DNA of 64,000 bases from Chlorokybus atmophyticus (GCA_009103225.1 RHPI01002090.1:1112991-1176990), one strand, 5' to 3'. Positions 44,502 to 57,386 are shown, counted from the stretch's first letter. Notes: generated by a model from the sequence alone, not told the origin. Made by a program: numbers and translations.

Positions 44502-46431
44502 TCAAGCACCTTGAGATGGTGCTTGAACAGGTTCGACCTTGGCCGCCTCAGTGTACTCGTTCTTGCTTTCATCATATGCATACCTATGCACAGTTGTCAG
44601 CGGCAATCAAGCATTGCACCAACATAATTGCGCTGAGTATGTGTACGCAAAAACGACAAGTTCGATAGCATGCTGTAAAGGCTCTTACCAAGTGCCAGTT
44701 GCAGGGTTCCCATAAAGCCCGGTTGAAGGGTCGTAGTAGTACCCGAGACTGCTATTGTAGTAGTACCTATCAGGAACTTTTTGTTTGATATGTATTATGG
44801 TTGCTGCTGACACACAATCCAAGCAGACACTCACCCGCTTGTTACGTCATAAGTATACCCAGAAGCGGATGCATTACTGCTTGCTACAGCTGCCAGCGAT
44901 ACAACCCTGTTAGGTCCACGAAACTTGACAACTGGTGCGCAAATACATCGCGCGCCAGCAGCTTGCCTGTGGATGCTGTGTGACCATTGGAGCTCTGGAC
45001 AGGTACTGCTGGCCCTGCATCTTCATCGGCATCTGCGAAGATGTCTCCTGGCACGGTTTGCTGCATTCGAAGTATCGCCTCATACCCAGCTGTTCAACAG
45101 TACTCATCAGCACGCGATGACCCGCCAACCACAAACTCAAGCGCACCACATGACTACCCACCTGCCTCTCTGTCAAAAGTTTCCTGCTTGTCGGAATACA
45201 CGTCTGCAGACGGTCAAGGCACACAGCAACACATAAAGTTCAACATGACAAGCACAGTAGACCAAGGGTTTTGGTGGATACTGTACTCCCCACTGTCCAT
45301 CAGGGTGGCTGCATCCTCAGTCAACTGATTGAATAGCGCTTTGTTTCTGTCTGACAACGATGCATGACCAGTGCCGGGTTTCTTGGCTTGACCAGGTCGC
45401 AAACTTCGTTCTCTATTACCGCCAAGACGCCGAAGCGCCGCCATCACCTAGCAAAGAAGTCCACATGGTCAGCAGTGGTCTTTGGTTGTGCTTGTTACCA
45501 TAATCAACTCAAAAGCGCCTCAGGTGCTTCATCGCTGGCTTGCGGTGAGGTATGATACCCGTGAGTTTGCATCTATGTGTGCAAGCCACACTTACTGTTT
45601 CCCCGGGTTCAAGCGCATCTGCGATTCTGCGCTTTACTGCAGCAACATCTGCGCGCGTCATGTCTCTTGCCTCGTCTTCTGCGGCCTGTTCAGCAGCATG
45701 CTGTTGCCGTACACGCTCTGCCAGCGTTTCGTCCACCTCTGCAGTATCCAACCATGCATCCTGCGTGAACTCGCTGAGTAAGTGAGTGACTGAATGAGGT
45801 CGCTGATGATAAGTGGCAAACCTCCGTAGCTTGCTTACATGAATGTCTTTCTCCAGCCGATACTCCACGTAATTGCCATGGGCGTCAAAGTACCCCTCCT
45901 CGCGTTCGTTCTTTAAGTGGAACGGGTCCATAGGTACTCCAGCATCATTAACGGCCTCCTCAGGATCCTATACAACACATGAGAGGCCTCATGAGCGAGC
46001 GACCACGCTGTAATAACGAAGGACTGCAGCACAGCAGCAACAATTCTTCACCTAGCCTTAACTAGATTGTTCACAGTCGATGACACGAGCAAAACACCAG
46101 ACCGCGGTGCATGCATTGCACGTACATCCTCCTCTGCGCGGGAGATGTCGTCAGGTATGCTGGTATCATCCAGAGCGTCCCGGTGCTTGCGTGCAAGAGC
46201 GCGGCGCTTGGCTGCGAGCTGCGGGTCGACCCCTTTGACGGGGCCCGTGTCGTCGTCAGCTCCCAGCAGATCCCCCTTCCTGCCTTTCCGACCCTTCGGG
46301 AAGAGCTCCGTGCGCGGACCCGCTGGCGCAGAGTCATCCTCGTCGCCCACAATCCCTATGCCCTCCTCCTCAAACCTCACCCTCCGCTTCTTGCCCCCGG
46401 TCTCCGCTGCCGCCGCCGCCGCCTCCTCCAT
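44502..46431 (-). CDS. LIN1 / CD2BP2-like U5 snRNP protein with OCRE-like C-terminus
   Basis: CD2BP2 (yeast Lin1) is the U5-52K protein of the spliceosome. The ATG at 46431 gives MEEAAAAAAETGGKKRRVRF, the basic KKxRVxFxE opening of the family. Then come GPVKGVDPQLAAKRRALARK, a second exon with DPFHLKNEREEGYFDAHGNY, a third with DAWLDTAEVDETLAERV, then GETV and ALRRLGG..., a helical part near 45250-45440, and GDIFADADEDAG near 45050. The C-terminus is not the GYF domain of animal and yeast proteins: it reads SGYTYDVTSG, YYYNSSLGYYYDPSTGLYGN and WYAYDESKNEY over three exons that join in phase (44689-44766 and 44502-44583 are exact). That aromatic-rich pattern resembles an OCRE repeat and matches the plant form of the family as I know it. 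The start is 575 bp from a divergent gene. Confidence 0.85.
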
Positions 46432-47005
46432 CGCACCAGGCTACGCCACCACTGTTGCGCTTGCTTAGCTCCCCCGCCAGACCCGTTGCCGGTGTGCCAC
46501 CGAACCCTAATTCCACAGCGGAAGGAAGCTGCAACGCTAACGGCAAGCAAGCCGCAGTAGGGGACTTGACCTTCCGAATGGCTGGATCAAGCACAAGCAT
46601 CGGACGGCTGGCGAGCGCTGTTTGCTACGATAGCCCAGCCACTCAGCGTCTCACACGTGGCCAGTGCGTAGGCAGTGCGTGCGTGCGTAGGCAGTGCTAC
46701 CTAGGCCCGTGGTCCGCTGGTGGCGGCGGCGGCGGCGGCGGCGTTCTGGTTCCGCTGAGGTTACAGCAGAGGTGATAACCGCTGCGAGACCACCAGATCA
46801 CAACCGCCTTGCTTTGCCTATATTTATCACAACAGGTGCTGCTGGACCTGGCTGCCGGCAGATAGCGTTGGCTCACGCAATGCACTTGCTGCTGTCTTTG
46901 AGATGCTGACCGGGAGACGTCGTCTTCTGTTGTGTGCGCTTCGAAGTTTGAGGCTAACGGAAGGGAGCACAGTTTCACTTTCTTGTGTGCGTCTCGTTTG
47001 CAGTC
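46432..47005. promoter_or_regulatory. Divergent intergenic region LIN1 / unknown 197-residue gene
   Basis: 574 bp between opposed start codons. It has a (GGC)n run at about 46722-46743. Promoter function is inferred only from the layout. Confidence 0.4.
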
Positions 47006-48151
47006 ATGCAGGCCGCCTGCTGCGGCCGGACGGCCATTCCGCTCGCTACGGTGACAGATGTGGCGCCTTGCTCAAGGAGACCGCTGTATGGTGCTGTTGC
47101 GGCCGCCAGGTAAAGCGGATGGCATTGTCGCGCATGTTCTGGGCTGTCGGTGCACATTGCAATGCATGCATACATGCATGCATGGCAATGTGCGCCGCAA
47201 TACCATGGATTGTGTGCATTGCCATGGATTGCTTTACAGCACACTGATTCATTGCACACTCAAGCCGATCTATTCCTGTGTTGCTAAAGAAGTTGAAGCA
47301 TTGCTGACAACCAGTACGCGGCACAGTCGTGATTCCTGTATTGAGTGCCGTGTCTGATTGTGCCTTTACAGAACATACCTTTTGGTAGATTGCTATCATC
47401 GTTGGTTACATGTCATCTTCAGCAGGCATGTTTTGAAAGCACGCCTACGATGGCTGCCATCGGCGACGCTTCCTTTGCGCGTGCGAGCTGTGAGGCATGC
47501 GCAAAGGAAAGGCACTGCGGCTGTGCGCAGCTCAGCTGCCATAGCGGATGCTCCTGTCGAGCTGGACGCAGACTTTGTGGCTTCAATCAATGAGGTGTGC
47601 ATGTGGAGGGTTGTGTCAGAAGTCCAGTTGCCTCTTTTTTACGCCTCTGACTGACTCCCAACTGTAGGTTTGCAATAAGGTGCTGAGAGTTATTTTGTCG
47701 GAGGACATCCAGCTTGTGTCGCAGTACAAGCAAGAGCTGGACGAGCTGGGCCAGTTTTTGGTGCAGGAGGGTGAGATGGACGCAGCACTGCTCATGCTTG
47801 TGTTGCAGGCCATGCTTGACCACAGGGTAAGCGTAGTTTCTTGGTCTGTCTGGACGTCGATATTGCCATGTGGTGTCATGCAATTGTTGCCAAAGGTTGC
47901 GCCAACCAATGCCATGTCAGATGACCAAAGAGGCAAAGGCGCTCAAAGGCATCTACCGAACTGCGTATGAGAAGATCGGTGCTTTGGTAGAAGACTGCGG
48001 GTGGAAGCTGTCAGATCCAGAAGAGGAAGGCCAGGCCATGGTTAGTGCTGGCAGAACTAGCACACGTGAGCATGTTGCACAACTATGTCCTCATGAGCTG
48101 TTTGTCCAGGTGGATGACGAGCTGCTTCCCCCAGTGATGGGCCAGTACTGA
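47006..48151 (+). CDS. Unknown 197-residue protein, probable plastid or mitochondrial target signal
   Basis: Five exons join in phase with clean GT-AG borders: 47006-47109, 47426-47594, 47668-47826, 47921-48040 and 48110-48151. I do not recognise the family. The first 65 or so residues are rich in Arg, Ala and Ser and nearly free of acid residues (MQAACCGRTAIPLATVTDVA onward, RLRWLPSATLPLRVRAVRHA), as in an organelle transit peptide. The mature part is acidic and helical: VELDADFVASINEVCNKVLR, SEDIQLVSQYKQELDELGQF, EGEMDAALLMLVLQAMLDHR, MTKEAKALKGIYRTAYEKIG, then GWKLSDPEEEGQAMVDDELL and a short end. The perfect exon phasing argues that it is a real, translated gene. It could be a small conserved plastid protein; function unknown. 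Confidence 0.75.
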
Positions 48152-48556
48152 GTCACCAGAGAGGTTACGCAACCCGCAAAGGCCAACGGGTCTGCTCTAG
48201 TATCTAGCGTCCTAACGCCAACAACACATTGGCAACTACTAATAGCTACGTGCAGTAATGATTGTTTCTGAGATGCATAATATGCTTTGCGGTCAACAGG
48301 TCGTTCAACAGTCCATTGGCTTCACGTGACCAGTTGACAGTGTTTCGTATCCCATGCCAAGCCTGCACAACACAGGAGACAACCAGAAATGTTTGATGCA
48401 TGCACATAATTGCTGCTGGCATGATTCAGTGCAGAATTGCACATACCTCACAAGTGACTCAATTGCGTGTGAATGCTTGTCTGCAGCAATCAAACTGGGG
48501 CTCTGCTGTCACCAGATGATGGTTCGTGCGTAATGTTGGTGCAGTATACGATGGCC
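48152..48556. other. Convergent 3' region
   Basis: About 400 bp between the ends of the 197-residue gene and VPS50, which converge. It should hold both 3' UTRs. No terminator signal was identified. Confidence 0.4.
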
Positions 48557-51500
48557 TCATCTCTCCAAGTCGCCTGACTCTATTTTCTCCACAAGTTCCA
48601 CCTATTGAGGCAGAAGTGGTCATTGACTATCAGTAGTAGACACGCTGGGGAAGAAACCCCAACTTACCCTTGTTTTGCGCTTCCAATTGTTGGTGTTGGC
48701 GACCAGATTAACTAGAGCGATGACCTGCAGCAGCACGCTAGGTCACCGGCCACACGTCGACCACATTGGCCATCGCGAACCAAACAAGGCTGGTCGTTGG
48801 GGCATTGCACTCATTGTGTTTTGGTTTACCTGTGCTTGTGTATACTCTGGATGAATTCGTGCCCAATGCAAGAGCTCAGTGTCTGGCAAGTAGTAGGCCT
48901 TGATGTAGCTGTCTACCAACTGCATGTTTGGCTTTGTCTTCCCCGGTCGCATCTTCTGTAGCCCATTGATTAACACCTACAAGTTCAAGGTTGCCATCAT
49001 ACTCGTTCACAAAGGCCACCAGTCCGGTATATCAGTAATTATTGTGGCAATACACCACTCAGCAAGACCGATTGCCTCCCGTAGCCAAAGCAGGCCTCGA
49101 ATAATGCCATACCTGCAAGTCCAGTGACATGAGTGCACGTCCTTCATTGTTGCACTTTTTAACTCTTGAGTAGCCTTCCACCAGCACTTTGGCAGCTGCA
49201 TGTGTTGCGTAATCCCACAGCAGCTGTGCATGCAAAGCAGGCAAGTTATCTATGTATGTGGTGCAGCAGCACAGGAACATGCACAAGCTCCAAACAACGC
49301 AGCTGACCTGCAAGATGTCACTGCTGAGTCCTGCACTGGATGTCTTTGCCCCGAGCTGTGAGAAATCGCTGAGCATCGCATTGATGTAGGCACTATGCTC
49401 CATGCCAAGTTCTTTGGGCTCAAACTTGACCGAGGCTATGCGTTCAATGTTGGCATCAAAGCTAACCAGGCGCCTAGCAACAACTTTGAACATGTGCTCC
49501 TTCAGATCCTCCACTGCATCGACCTGCAGCAGGAGGTGGCATCAAGAACATGCACAGCTTGAGTGCGTACTACAACACTTAGTAGTCAGCCTACCGTTCT
49601 GGAGAAGTACTGTTCCATGGCAGTTTGCGCAATTTGAGTAGGTAAAGTAGCTTGCAACTCAGCACGATGCCGCTTCAATTGTTGTGCAAGACACACCAAT
49701 GACTCAGCCGCTACACATCGTTCCTGCAGACAGCACATGTGATGTAATAATGACATTGCAGCTTGTGACACTGTCTGCAAAGGCTTGCAACACATTGTTG
49801 TGCCCAAGAGGACTGCCTGTGGTGACTGTTGACACTTACTTTAATGCCAAAAAGGTTGCCAGGATGGACGACTTTGTTGACGAGGCGGTGCAAAGGAAGC
49901 CCATTGTCAACATGTGTTCCATCTTGAAAGGCTGCACCAAATAGAGATCCTGTGGAGCTGCCCATGGATCCGCCAGGGGGCATTCCAGTTGGGTTCAAAG
50001 TGGAAGCAATGCGTTGCAATGTGGACTTCAAACGGGGTGTGAGCACTGTGAGATGAAAGAATGGTTAGCAGTATGGCGTCAGTCATGCAATGGTGCCACA
50101 GCAGGGACACACACATGCTCCTGTGTAGGATTGCTGTTGTTGATTCTCTGGGGCAGTCAAAGCTTCCATAAAGCCGAATGTATTGAATGCCGCATAGAAG
50201 TAAAAGTCGAAGAGTTGACAAATCCCCTGATTGAGAGACGCATTAGCCAGCAAACAAGTCTGAGCAAGGGCAGGTACTCAGCAGCAATAACGCGTACCGC
50301 GAAAATCTCTGCAGCCACTGGTGGCAGCTTCTGCATCAAGCGCATGTATCGATCCGTGTACCTGTGGGGCCGTACCCAAATGATACAACCGCAAACTGTG
50401 CCCGCAACCAACAAGTCAAGACAAATTATTTGCCATACCGCAATGCAGACAGAGCGGCTGACGTAAGTGCAGGGCCATCACTGCGACCGTCTTTGGCATT
50501 GCCATTCTCTGTCCCTTCCTTGGGATACTGCAGAAAAGCAACAACGGATGGGCCAAATGGAATACCGCAACTCAACAAGAATGTCCCCCTAGCCTGTGGC
50601 AGTGCTTACCGTTATATCCTCCAACAACTCTGCATCGTCCTCCTCATCATCCATGGAAAAGTTTGGCTGCGTCTGCACGCCGTTCGCCTCAGGACTGCCT
50701 ACGCCTTCAGTCTTCCACTTGGCTTCCGCAAACGGGTTTCCCACATTAAGCCATATGTCAAATGCTGCATCCTGTGCCAAAGTGTCTTGCAGTGATCTTC
50801 GCTGTGAAAGGGCTGCGCGCCGCTCCTGAACCGACTTGTGTATCTTCAAGCTGCCTGGAGGCAGGCGTTGCCAGAGCTCATTGTCCAGGACCATGCGAAG
50901 CACCTGCAGCACGTACCTTGACATCAGTCTCAGGCTGCAAAAACAGTTAAGGCATAACCTGTGATGCTATTGTCGCACCACCAACCTCAATGTTCTGCCG
51001 ATGATACGCTTCGAAGTAAACAAGGCTCTGTCTGGCCAGTTTTGTTCGCAGTCCCGGCACTTCAGTGCCACTAAATGCTTCTCCCACTCGGATGAACTGG
51101 CACAAGAATGCAAGTCAGAATCGTAGCAGTAATGCTAAGCATTGCATAGATAAGGTGGCCCAAAAAGAAGCGTACAGACAACTGCAGTCAGGCTTGAACA
51201 CGTAAGGGCGTAGTAGAGTTGCATGCATGCACGGTTTCTACAAGATGCATGGCAGACCTTATTAGTCCAGTCCATGATTTGCAAGAAGTGTGCTCCAGTT
51301 GTGCCACCCATTGCATCAGCAGACAGCAGCACACCAATACGCCTTGCTGCCAGCTCCCATATCTGCAAGGGCGTATGGATCACGAAGCTGGCATGCAGCC
51401 ATACTGAATGGAACGTATATGAAGATTTCAGCAGATCAGCGTTGACTGAATGGTGACCAGCATACCGCCTTTCGCCCACGCGTTAGCGACGCCAAAACTG

Positions 51501-54173
51501 CATTGCAAGTTTCCTGAACTTCATGCGCCATTGCTTCCTTCGGTTTGGTAGCAACGACTAGATTGCTGACATGGTTGACATTGGGGGTTGTTACATCATG
51601 CGGGAGACAGCCATTTGTATTGGGCGCGAGCACACGGCTCTCGTGGTACTTGGTCATTGCGTCATAGCTCTTCAGTAGCTCAAACAGGACCTGGTGGAGC
51701 AGATTGTGCTGAGCTACATGTCATGTGCACTTGGCACTCAACCCCGCCATCTACTTGCCTCATAAGTTTTGGCCAGACAGGGACAGAAGAAGTCTCGAGG
51801 CAGATGGCCGCACAAATCATTGTAGTTGAGCCTGGGAGGATTGCCCATAAGGGTCCATGTCAGCGCCAAACGTGGAGAGCACATAATGGCAAAACCAAAG
51901 TGCACAGCTATACCTGCTCTTCTTGTATGCTTCTGATTTTGGGTCTGCAAGTTTGGATGGATCCGCGTTCTGCCATACGACAGCAGCAAGGTCCATACGG
52001 TGACCATGCACATGGCCAGGCCAACAGCGGCATGCCTGTGCACAAGAGGGAGAGCAAGTACTAACCTGCAAGGCGAATGCCCGCAAGACGTCATGCGTGT
52101 CTTGCACAATGCGCTGCTGAAAACAAGTCTGCACCTGTGGTTGAAACAGCCTGTCAGCCAATGTGCCAACATAGACCATCACCAGCATGCCAGACTGACC
52201 TTCTCTGCCAGGCCAATGTGATCCCCTATTGTAACATACACATCGACAACCTGCCAGCACAATGCTGTGAGCAGGCTAGGCAAGTCAACATGCACCACAT
52301 GCATCGAGGCCAAACAAACAAGGCACCTTCATGTAAGCATGCGATTCAAACTGGGCGCACAAACCATACAAAGCTACGCCAGCTTTTGCAACAGCTTCAT
52401 GCACCAAGTCCTGCACAATGCACGTGAAGTTAAGTGTCTGGAAAAATGCAGTATCAGCAAAGTTTGGTGCTTCGAATAGCCATCGAGAAGTTGGGCTTTA
52501 CTGGCATGACTGCACATCAAACACACCAACTTGCAAGTTCTAAACCCAAGGCAACCGGCAGCGATGCAGGCTCCACATTACCTCCAATGAGGCCACGAGG
52601 TTCTGCACTGCTGTGACAGCAAAGCCGTCCACAGACGCCACACATTCCATGCACATGCGAACGGCCTGCAACGACATCATGTCACAGGTTGTGCCTCAGC
52701 GTATGCAGCACTGCAACTCGCGGGTCAAGCAACAGCACTGGTCACTTTGCTGGCAATGCACAAAGACGTACCTTGGCATATTTGCCGTCCTCAATAGTCT
52801 GCTTCACCGTAGCCTTGAGCTCGCACAGTGCTTTTATTTTGGCGATGACCTCAAGTATGTTCTGCGAAGATAATGTGGCAAGGTCCGTCAAAGAACCAAC
52901 TGACAAAGACAAATCAATATTGAAAATAAGAAAATAGTATACCAGCAGCACTTGTTTCTTTTGTATGTTCTCAGTAATGCTTAAGTTGCGAGATATCTCC
53001 TCCTCTGCTTGTGTCAAGTAGCGGCGACCATTCTGGCAGCCAGACAGATAACAAGAATGAAAATCTTGCGGGGTATCCACTGACAGTGACCAACTACAAC
53101 GCCTAGCGGCTACCACAAGTCACCTTGCAAACAATCTGAATGCGCTGCAAGTCCCGTTCAACCTGCGAGACCAGCCCCAAGCCCTGCACTGTTTCGTAGA
53201 TGCATGTTAGTACAGCAGCACGCCATCATCCTAATACAAGCACCGAGTTAGCCACACCAGATAAACGTCTACTTGGTGTACGTGCATTCTGCGTACCAAA
53301 CTCATTGTAGTTGGCCATCACTCGAGCGGAAAGCTCACTATTGACGGCATCCAACACCTGCAGATTCTCGCGTACCTGCCCATGAAAAGGCCATTGCATG
53401 GGTTGCCAGCAATATGCAACGTTGGTGAATGCCAACAATCATGAATTAGTTCTGGAAGCAATGACGCATGAACTACACAAAGACGTTGGCAGTTGCCATA
53501 TTAGGGCTAATACAATCAGGTGTTGAAACTGTCAAGTTCACAGCCAATGCAACGGCGCGCTCCCCTACCCTGTCATCCAGGTACTGCTCGTTCCAGCCGT
53601 CAAATGGGACCTTTTCCAGTGTTTGCGTTGTAGGGTCGTAATCCTGTAAATAACATCATTTCCAAATTGCTGATGCCCTGGTCAACAGCAATGCGAAAGT
53701 TCACAGTTGTTACCTCATTGTAGTACTCTGCAGGCACACAAACTAACAGCTCCTCACGTGATTTGGTGGGCCGATGCTCCATTTCGTGCTGAACCCAATC
53801 TGGGAACGACTGCATGGCGCGCACAAACACACAATGACAACCGGGTGCACCATGACAGACACTGCTGCATCAGCACTAATTTGCAGAATAGCACTCCTTG
53901 CGCTATAACTAGGACAGTGTGTGCACTCTAATCAACTCACTAAGCAGGTATACGCCTTCAACCTAGCAATGCACTCTGGCAAAGCAAGTGTTTGCCATAA
54001 AGCACTGACAGAGGAATTGGGGCAACGACCTGCTTGACTGGTCAGGCATGCTGGGTGTTGCAGCTTACCCGTGCAGGAGGGGCATCTCGTGACAGGATGC
54101 CGGGAAGAAACGCCTTTGCGGCTCCCTTGGTGAAGCGAGCCACCATCTTCTTCTTCACCACGCCAAGATTCAT
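48557..54173 (-). CDS. VPS50/syndetin (EARP tethering complex subunit), plant type
   Basis: VPS50 replaces VPS54 in the GARP-related EARP complex and helps recycle endosomal cargo. Exons fixed by phase: 54069-54173 (MNLGVVKKKMVARFTKGAAK), 53714-53809 (SFPDWVQHEMEHRPTKSREE), 53569-53643 (DYDPTTQTLEKVPFDGWNEQ), then VRENLQVLDAVNSELSARVM, VERDLQRIQIVCK, NGRRYLTQAEEEISRNLSIT, and ILEVIAKIKALCELKATVKQ, typical of the N-terminal coiled-coil region. The C-terminal (DUF2451) part has AYINAMLSDFSQLG, KVLVEGYSRVKKCNNEGRAL, MSLDLQVLINGLQKMRPGKT, VDSYIKAYYLPDTELLHWAR and LVNLVANTNNWKRKTR, then a last exon ending GDLER with TGA at 48557. More than 20 exons span 5.6 kb. The middle exons were located only by residue patterns. 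The first ATG could be preceded by an untranslated exon near 54650. Confidence 0.88.
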
Positions 54174-54835
54174 TGTGGCCGATCGTCACCAGCAGCATCC
54201 GTGTAGACAAGATGTTCAACAATGCCGCCTGCTGTCTACCCAGTGAAGCAGCATTCCAGGGGCACAAAAAGCTCCTCCCCGCCAGATCGCTCAGCACTAC
54301 ATCAACAATGCAGCACTCTGAACAGCATGACTCTGCATGCCAAGCCGGCAGCTGGCGATAGAACGCTGACTGGCGACAGGCAAACCTGGCACAGCGTAAG
54401 CTACCAGCTTGGGAGGCAGGCAGCTGTGTGAAGCAGCCCTCACAGTTACCAAATGGGCAACAAGCTAAGTTGGAAGAAAACAGAGCTACCACTCTGATCC
54501 CCCTCTTTTAATAGATGATGTTACCAATGGCACCGCCATATGCACGACCACCGCCGCCGATCCCACCAGCCTCGCCGGCAATGCCGCCGCTTGCCTTGCG
54601 CCCAAAACGAACACAAACTTCTCAGAGACTGTGCATACCGGTCGCGCGATATCGAGATGACTGGAGTCGATGTCACCCAAGCTGAGCCGATTTCCAGTGG
54701 GATCCAACCCTAAACTCACATCAAGTCAGTGATGTCCACGTGGCGAGCTGTAGGTAACTTGCCGCCGCCGCCGCCGCCGCCGCCGGGTTTGTGGGGAGTC
54801 TGCGAGAAGTGGGAGTGCTGGTACAGCAGGGTAGA
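54174..54835. promoter_or_regulatory. Divergent intergenic region VPS50 / SBDS
   Basis: 662 bp between opposed start codons, with a (GCC)n run at 54761-54785. A minus-strand stretch around 54640-54710 ends in a good donor (CCG|GTATGC) and might be a 5' untranslated exon of VPS50, because a stop precedes it in frame and no ATG is available. Confidence 0.45.
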
Positions 54836-56623
54836 ATGAGTCGGCGAGTGACGCAGCCCATAGGGCAGAAGCGGCTGACCAATGTCGCCGTCGTGCGGCT
54901 GAAGAAGGCTGGCATGCGCTTTGAGATTGCCGCTTACAAGAACAAAGTGCTGTCTTGGAGGCGCAGGATGTAACACGTTTTGACATTGTTTACATGCCTT
55001 GGCTTGGCTGCCTGTTGTCTGTTTGATGTTTTGTGTATGTTTAGAACATTGTCATGCATGGTACAGCGTACAGTGTCGCTGAAATATCACCACCTTCCCA
55101 TATTGCATGTGCCTGTGTGTATGTGCTTGGGTGTCTCCGGTGACTCACGCCAAAATTTGTCAGTGAGAAAGACATAGACGAGGTGTTGCAAGTGCACAGC
55201 GTATTCTCCAACGTGTCAAAAGGTGTGCTCGCAAAGAAAGAGGACCTTATCGCTGCTTTTGGCACGGATGATGCTGAGACGATCTGCCTTGAGGTGAGCC
55301 CAATCTTCAGCTGTTTGCATATGGCATTGCTCTATAACTTATCATTCCTGGGTTGGGTTTTGATTGTTGTGTTGCGTAGCACAGTAGTCTTTGTTAACTT
55401 GAACGCGTTCGTTAAATACAGTGTATCTTTTCCTCAGATATTGGACAAGGGCGAGTTACAAGTATCCGACAAGGAGCGTCAAAAGCACTTCGAGTCTTTG
55501 TTTAGGGACATTGCGTGCATAGTTGCTGAAAAGTGTGTGAATCCGGATACGCAGCGGCCATACACTGTCAGCATGATCGAGCGCTGCATGCACGATGTTC
55601 ACTTCTCTGTTGATCCTGACCACAGTGCGAAGCAGCAGGTGTGCACCCGTGCCATTCACGCTGTGGCTGCTTCACACAATGGGAGCGCTGCTTGCCTGCT
55701 TGAGCTCCGTGCATGTATGTGTGCTTGGAGAGTAAACTTATATCCTTATTTCGCTTTGTGCAAAGGCGCTCAAAGTCATCCGGTTGCTTGAAGAGCACTT
55801 CCCCATCAAGCGCGCGTCTATGCGGCTAAGATTGCAAGTCCCTGCCAGTCAAGGCTCTAAGTTGAAAGATATGTTGAGCGGAGAGCAAACCACAATTGAG
55901 CATGAGGATTGGAAAGAGGACTATTCAGTGGTATGCCTTTCTTGTGTACAGCACTGATCCCATCTATTGGTTTGCATGCAGCCGTGTTTCACCTGATGAC
56001 ATCTTCTGCGTTACTCTGTATGACCACTTGTGAGTGCCACCGGCTAAGGGGTCCATGGCTGATATGCATCTGTGCAGGTCTGTTTGATGGACCCGGGGAT
56101 GTTTCGAGCCATCGAGCAGTCAATGCGGCAAGACTTTGCTGGAACCGGCCGACTGGAGGTCATATCACTTGCTGTGCACACGGAAGGCGTGTCAACGGCG
56201 GAATTTGAGAACACCGCCACTCCACAGAGCAGCAGGGCAATGCAGGCTTCTACAGCAGCAACGCAGCAAGGCGATGGCGGTGAGCAGCAGCTTGCAGAGC
56301 GCCTGCATTCTGGCGCATCAGTCAGCGAGAGGCACGACGAGAAGACAGGAGCTGCATCGCCAGCGCCAGCGCCTGCTGCTAGTGGTAGTGGACGTGAAGT
56401 GCGATGTGGTACTTGCCAAGCTCCTTTCCAGACGGCTGTCGAGCATCGCGAGCACTTCCGGTCAGAGTGGCATCGGCACAATTTGAAGCGGAAGATGGCC
56501 GGACTGCCGCCCATTGCTGAGAGTGATGTAGCCAGTGACACGGACATCAAGAAAGAAGTCAGTGACATCGATGACTATTACCGAGCAAGTCGGGATGCGC
56601 CGGCAGTTCCTGTCGCAAGGTAA
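54836..56623 (+). CDS. SBDS ribosome maturation protein with C-terminal zinc finger extension
   Basis: SBDS works with the GTPase EFL1 to release eIF6 from the 60S subunit. Five exons join exactly in phase: 54836-54969, 55164-55293, 55438-55638, 55766-55930 and 56078-56623, giving 391 residues. Domain I has [20 protein letters not shown] and [17 protein letters not shown], then [20 protein letters not shown] and [13 protein letters not shown]. Domain II has [20 protein letters not shown] and [20 protein letters not shown]. Domain III follows to about residue 255. The protein then continues about 135 residues, with a low-complexity Ala/Ser/Gln linker and a C2H2-type finger, [20 protein letters not shown] followed by EWHRH, and an acidic end. 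That extension is known from plants and some protists but is absent in animals and yeast. The stop is TAA. Confidence 0.97.
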
Positions 56624-57386
56624 TCACAGGTCATTATCGTCTACATAGACTGTCCTTGTTTGCTGGGTGGTTGCACGGTTTGTTAGTGGCGGATGGTTGG
56701 CACAGTTGAAGCTGGTTGCAACTGTTGCCCTGTGTTCAATAAGCGCTGCAAGAAGTTGAGGGGAATGTAAATTGTAACTACTATCATGACAAATTGAAGC
56801 AACCCACTCTGGTAGCAATATATGAAATGCTAGGGGACTTCGGGTCAGTTGAGATAGTCATGATGTCTTCAAACCTTGCCTCTGACGTGCTAGTCAGTAT
56901 AGCCTCATTCCCACCTGTCGGGCGTTGTAGGTTAGCACCATGAGATTCTTATGCACATTCTCTATCCGGTTCATCCGCATTAGCTACAGCTCCTTGCCGA
57001 CAGGCTATGTAGCAACAACCAGCATCCAGCAACCTTGCAAGCCGCCATGCACGCAGGCCAGACGGTGGTATGCAAACAGAACTAGCAGCACGCAGTAATG
57101 TCCAACAAAGCACAGGTAGTGTAGTGGTGATGATAGGCGGCCTGCCTCCGCGCGTGGCAATCTCAACTTGGAGCGTGCAAACCTCGTGGATGAATACAAG
57201 TTCTATGCTGACAGTGAGCACGCACATGCACATCCACACAACCGCGCACGTTGGTTTGCCTATCAAGTCAACATACTAAAGATATCTTCATTGGCTGCTA
57301 CACGCTCACTACTTGCGGCTATGCACATTGCACTATCAGCACTTGCTACTAAGCAAACAGTGTATGCATATGTGTTCATGGTGACT
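56624..57386. other. Intergenic region after SBDS
   Basis: No gene was recognised over about 760 bp. Confidence 0.4.

Noticed and set aside
54486-54719. A coding first exon for VPS50 or a separate small gene
   Set aside because: It lacks an ATG and is preceded by an in-frame stop; at best it is an untranslated exon.
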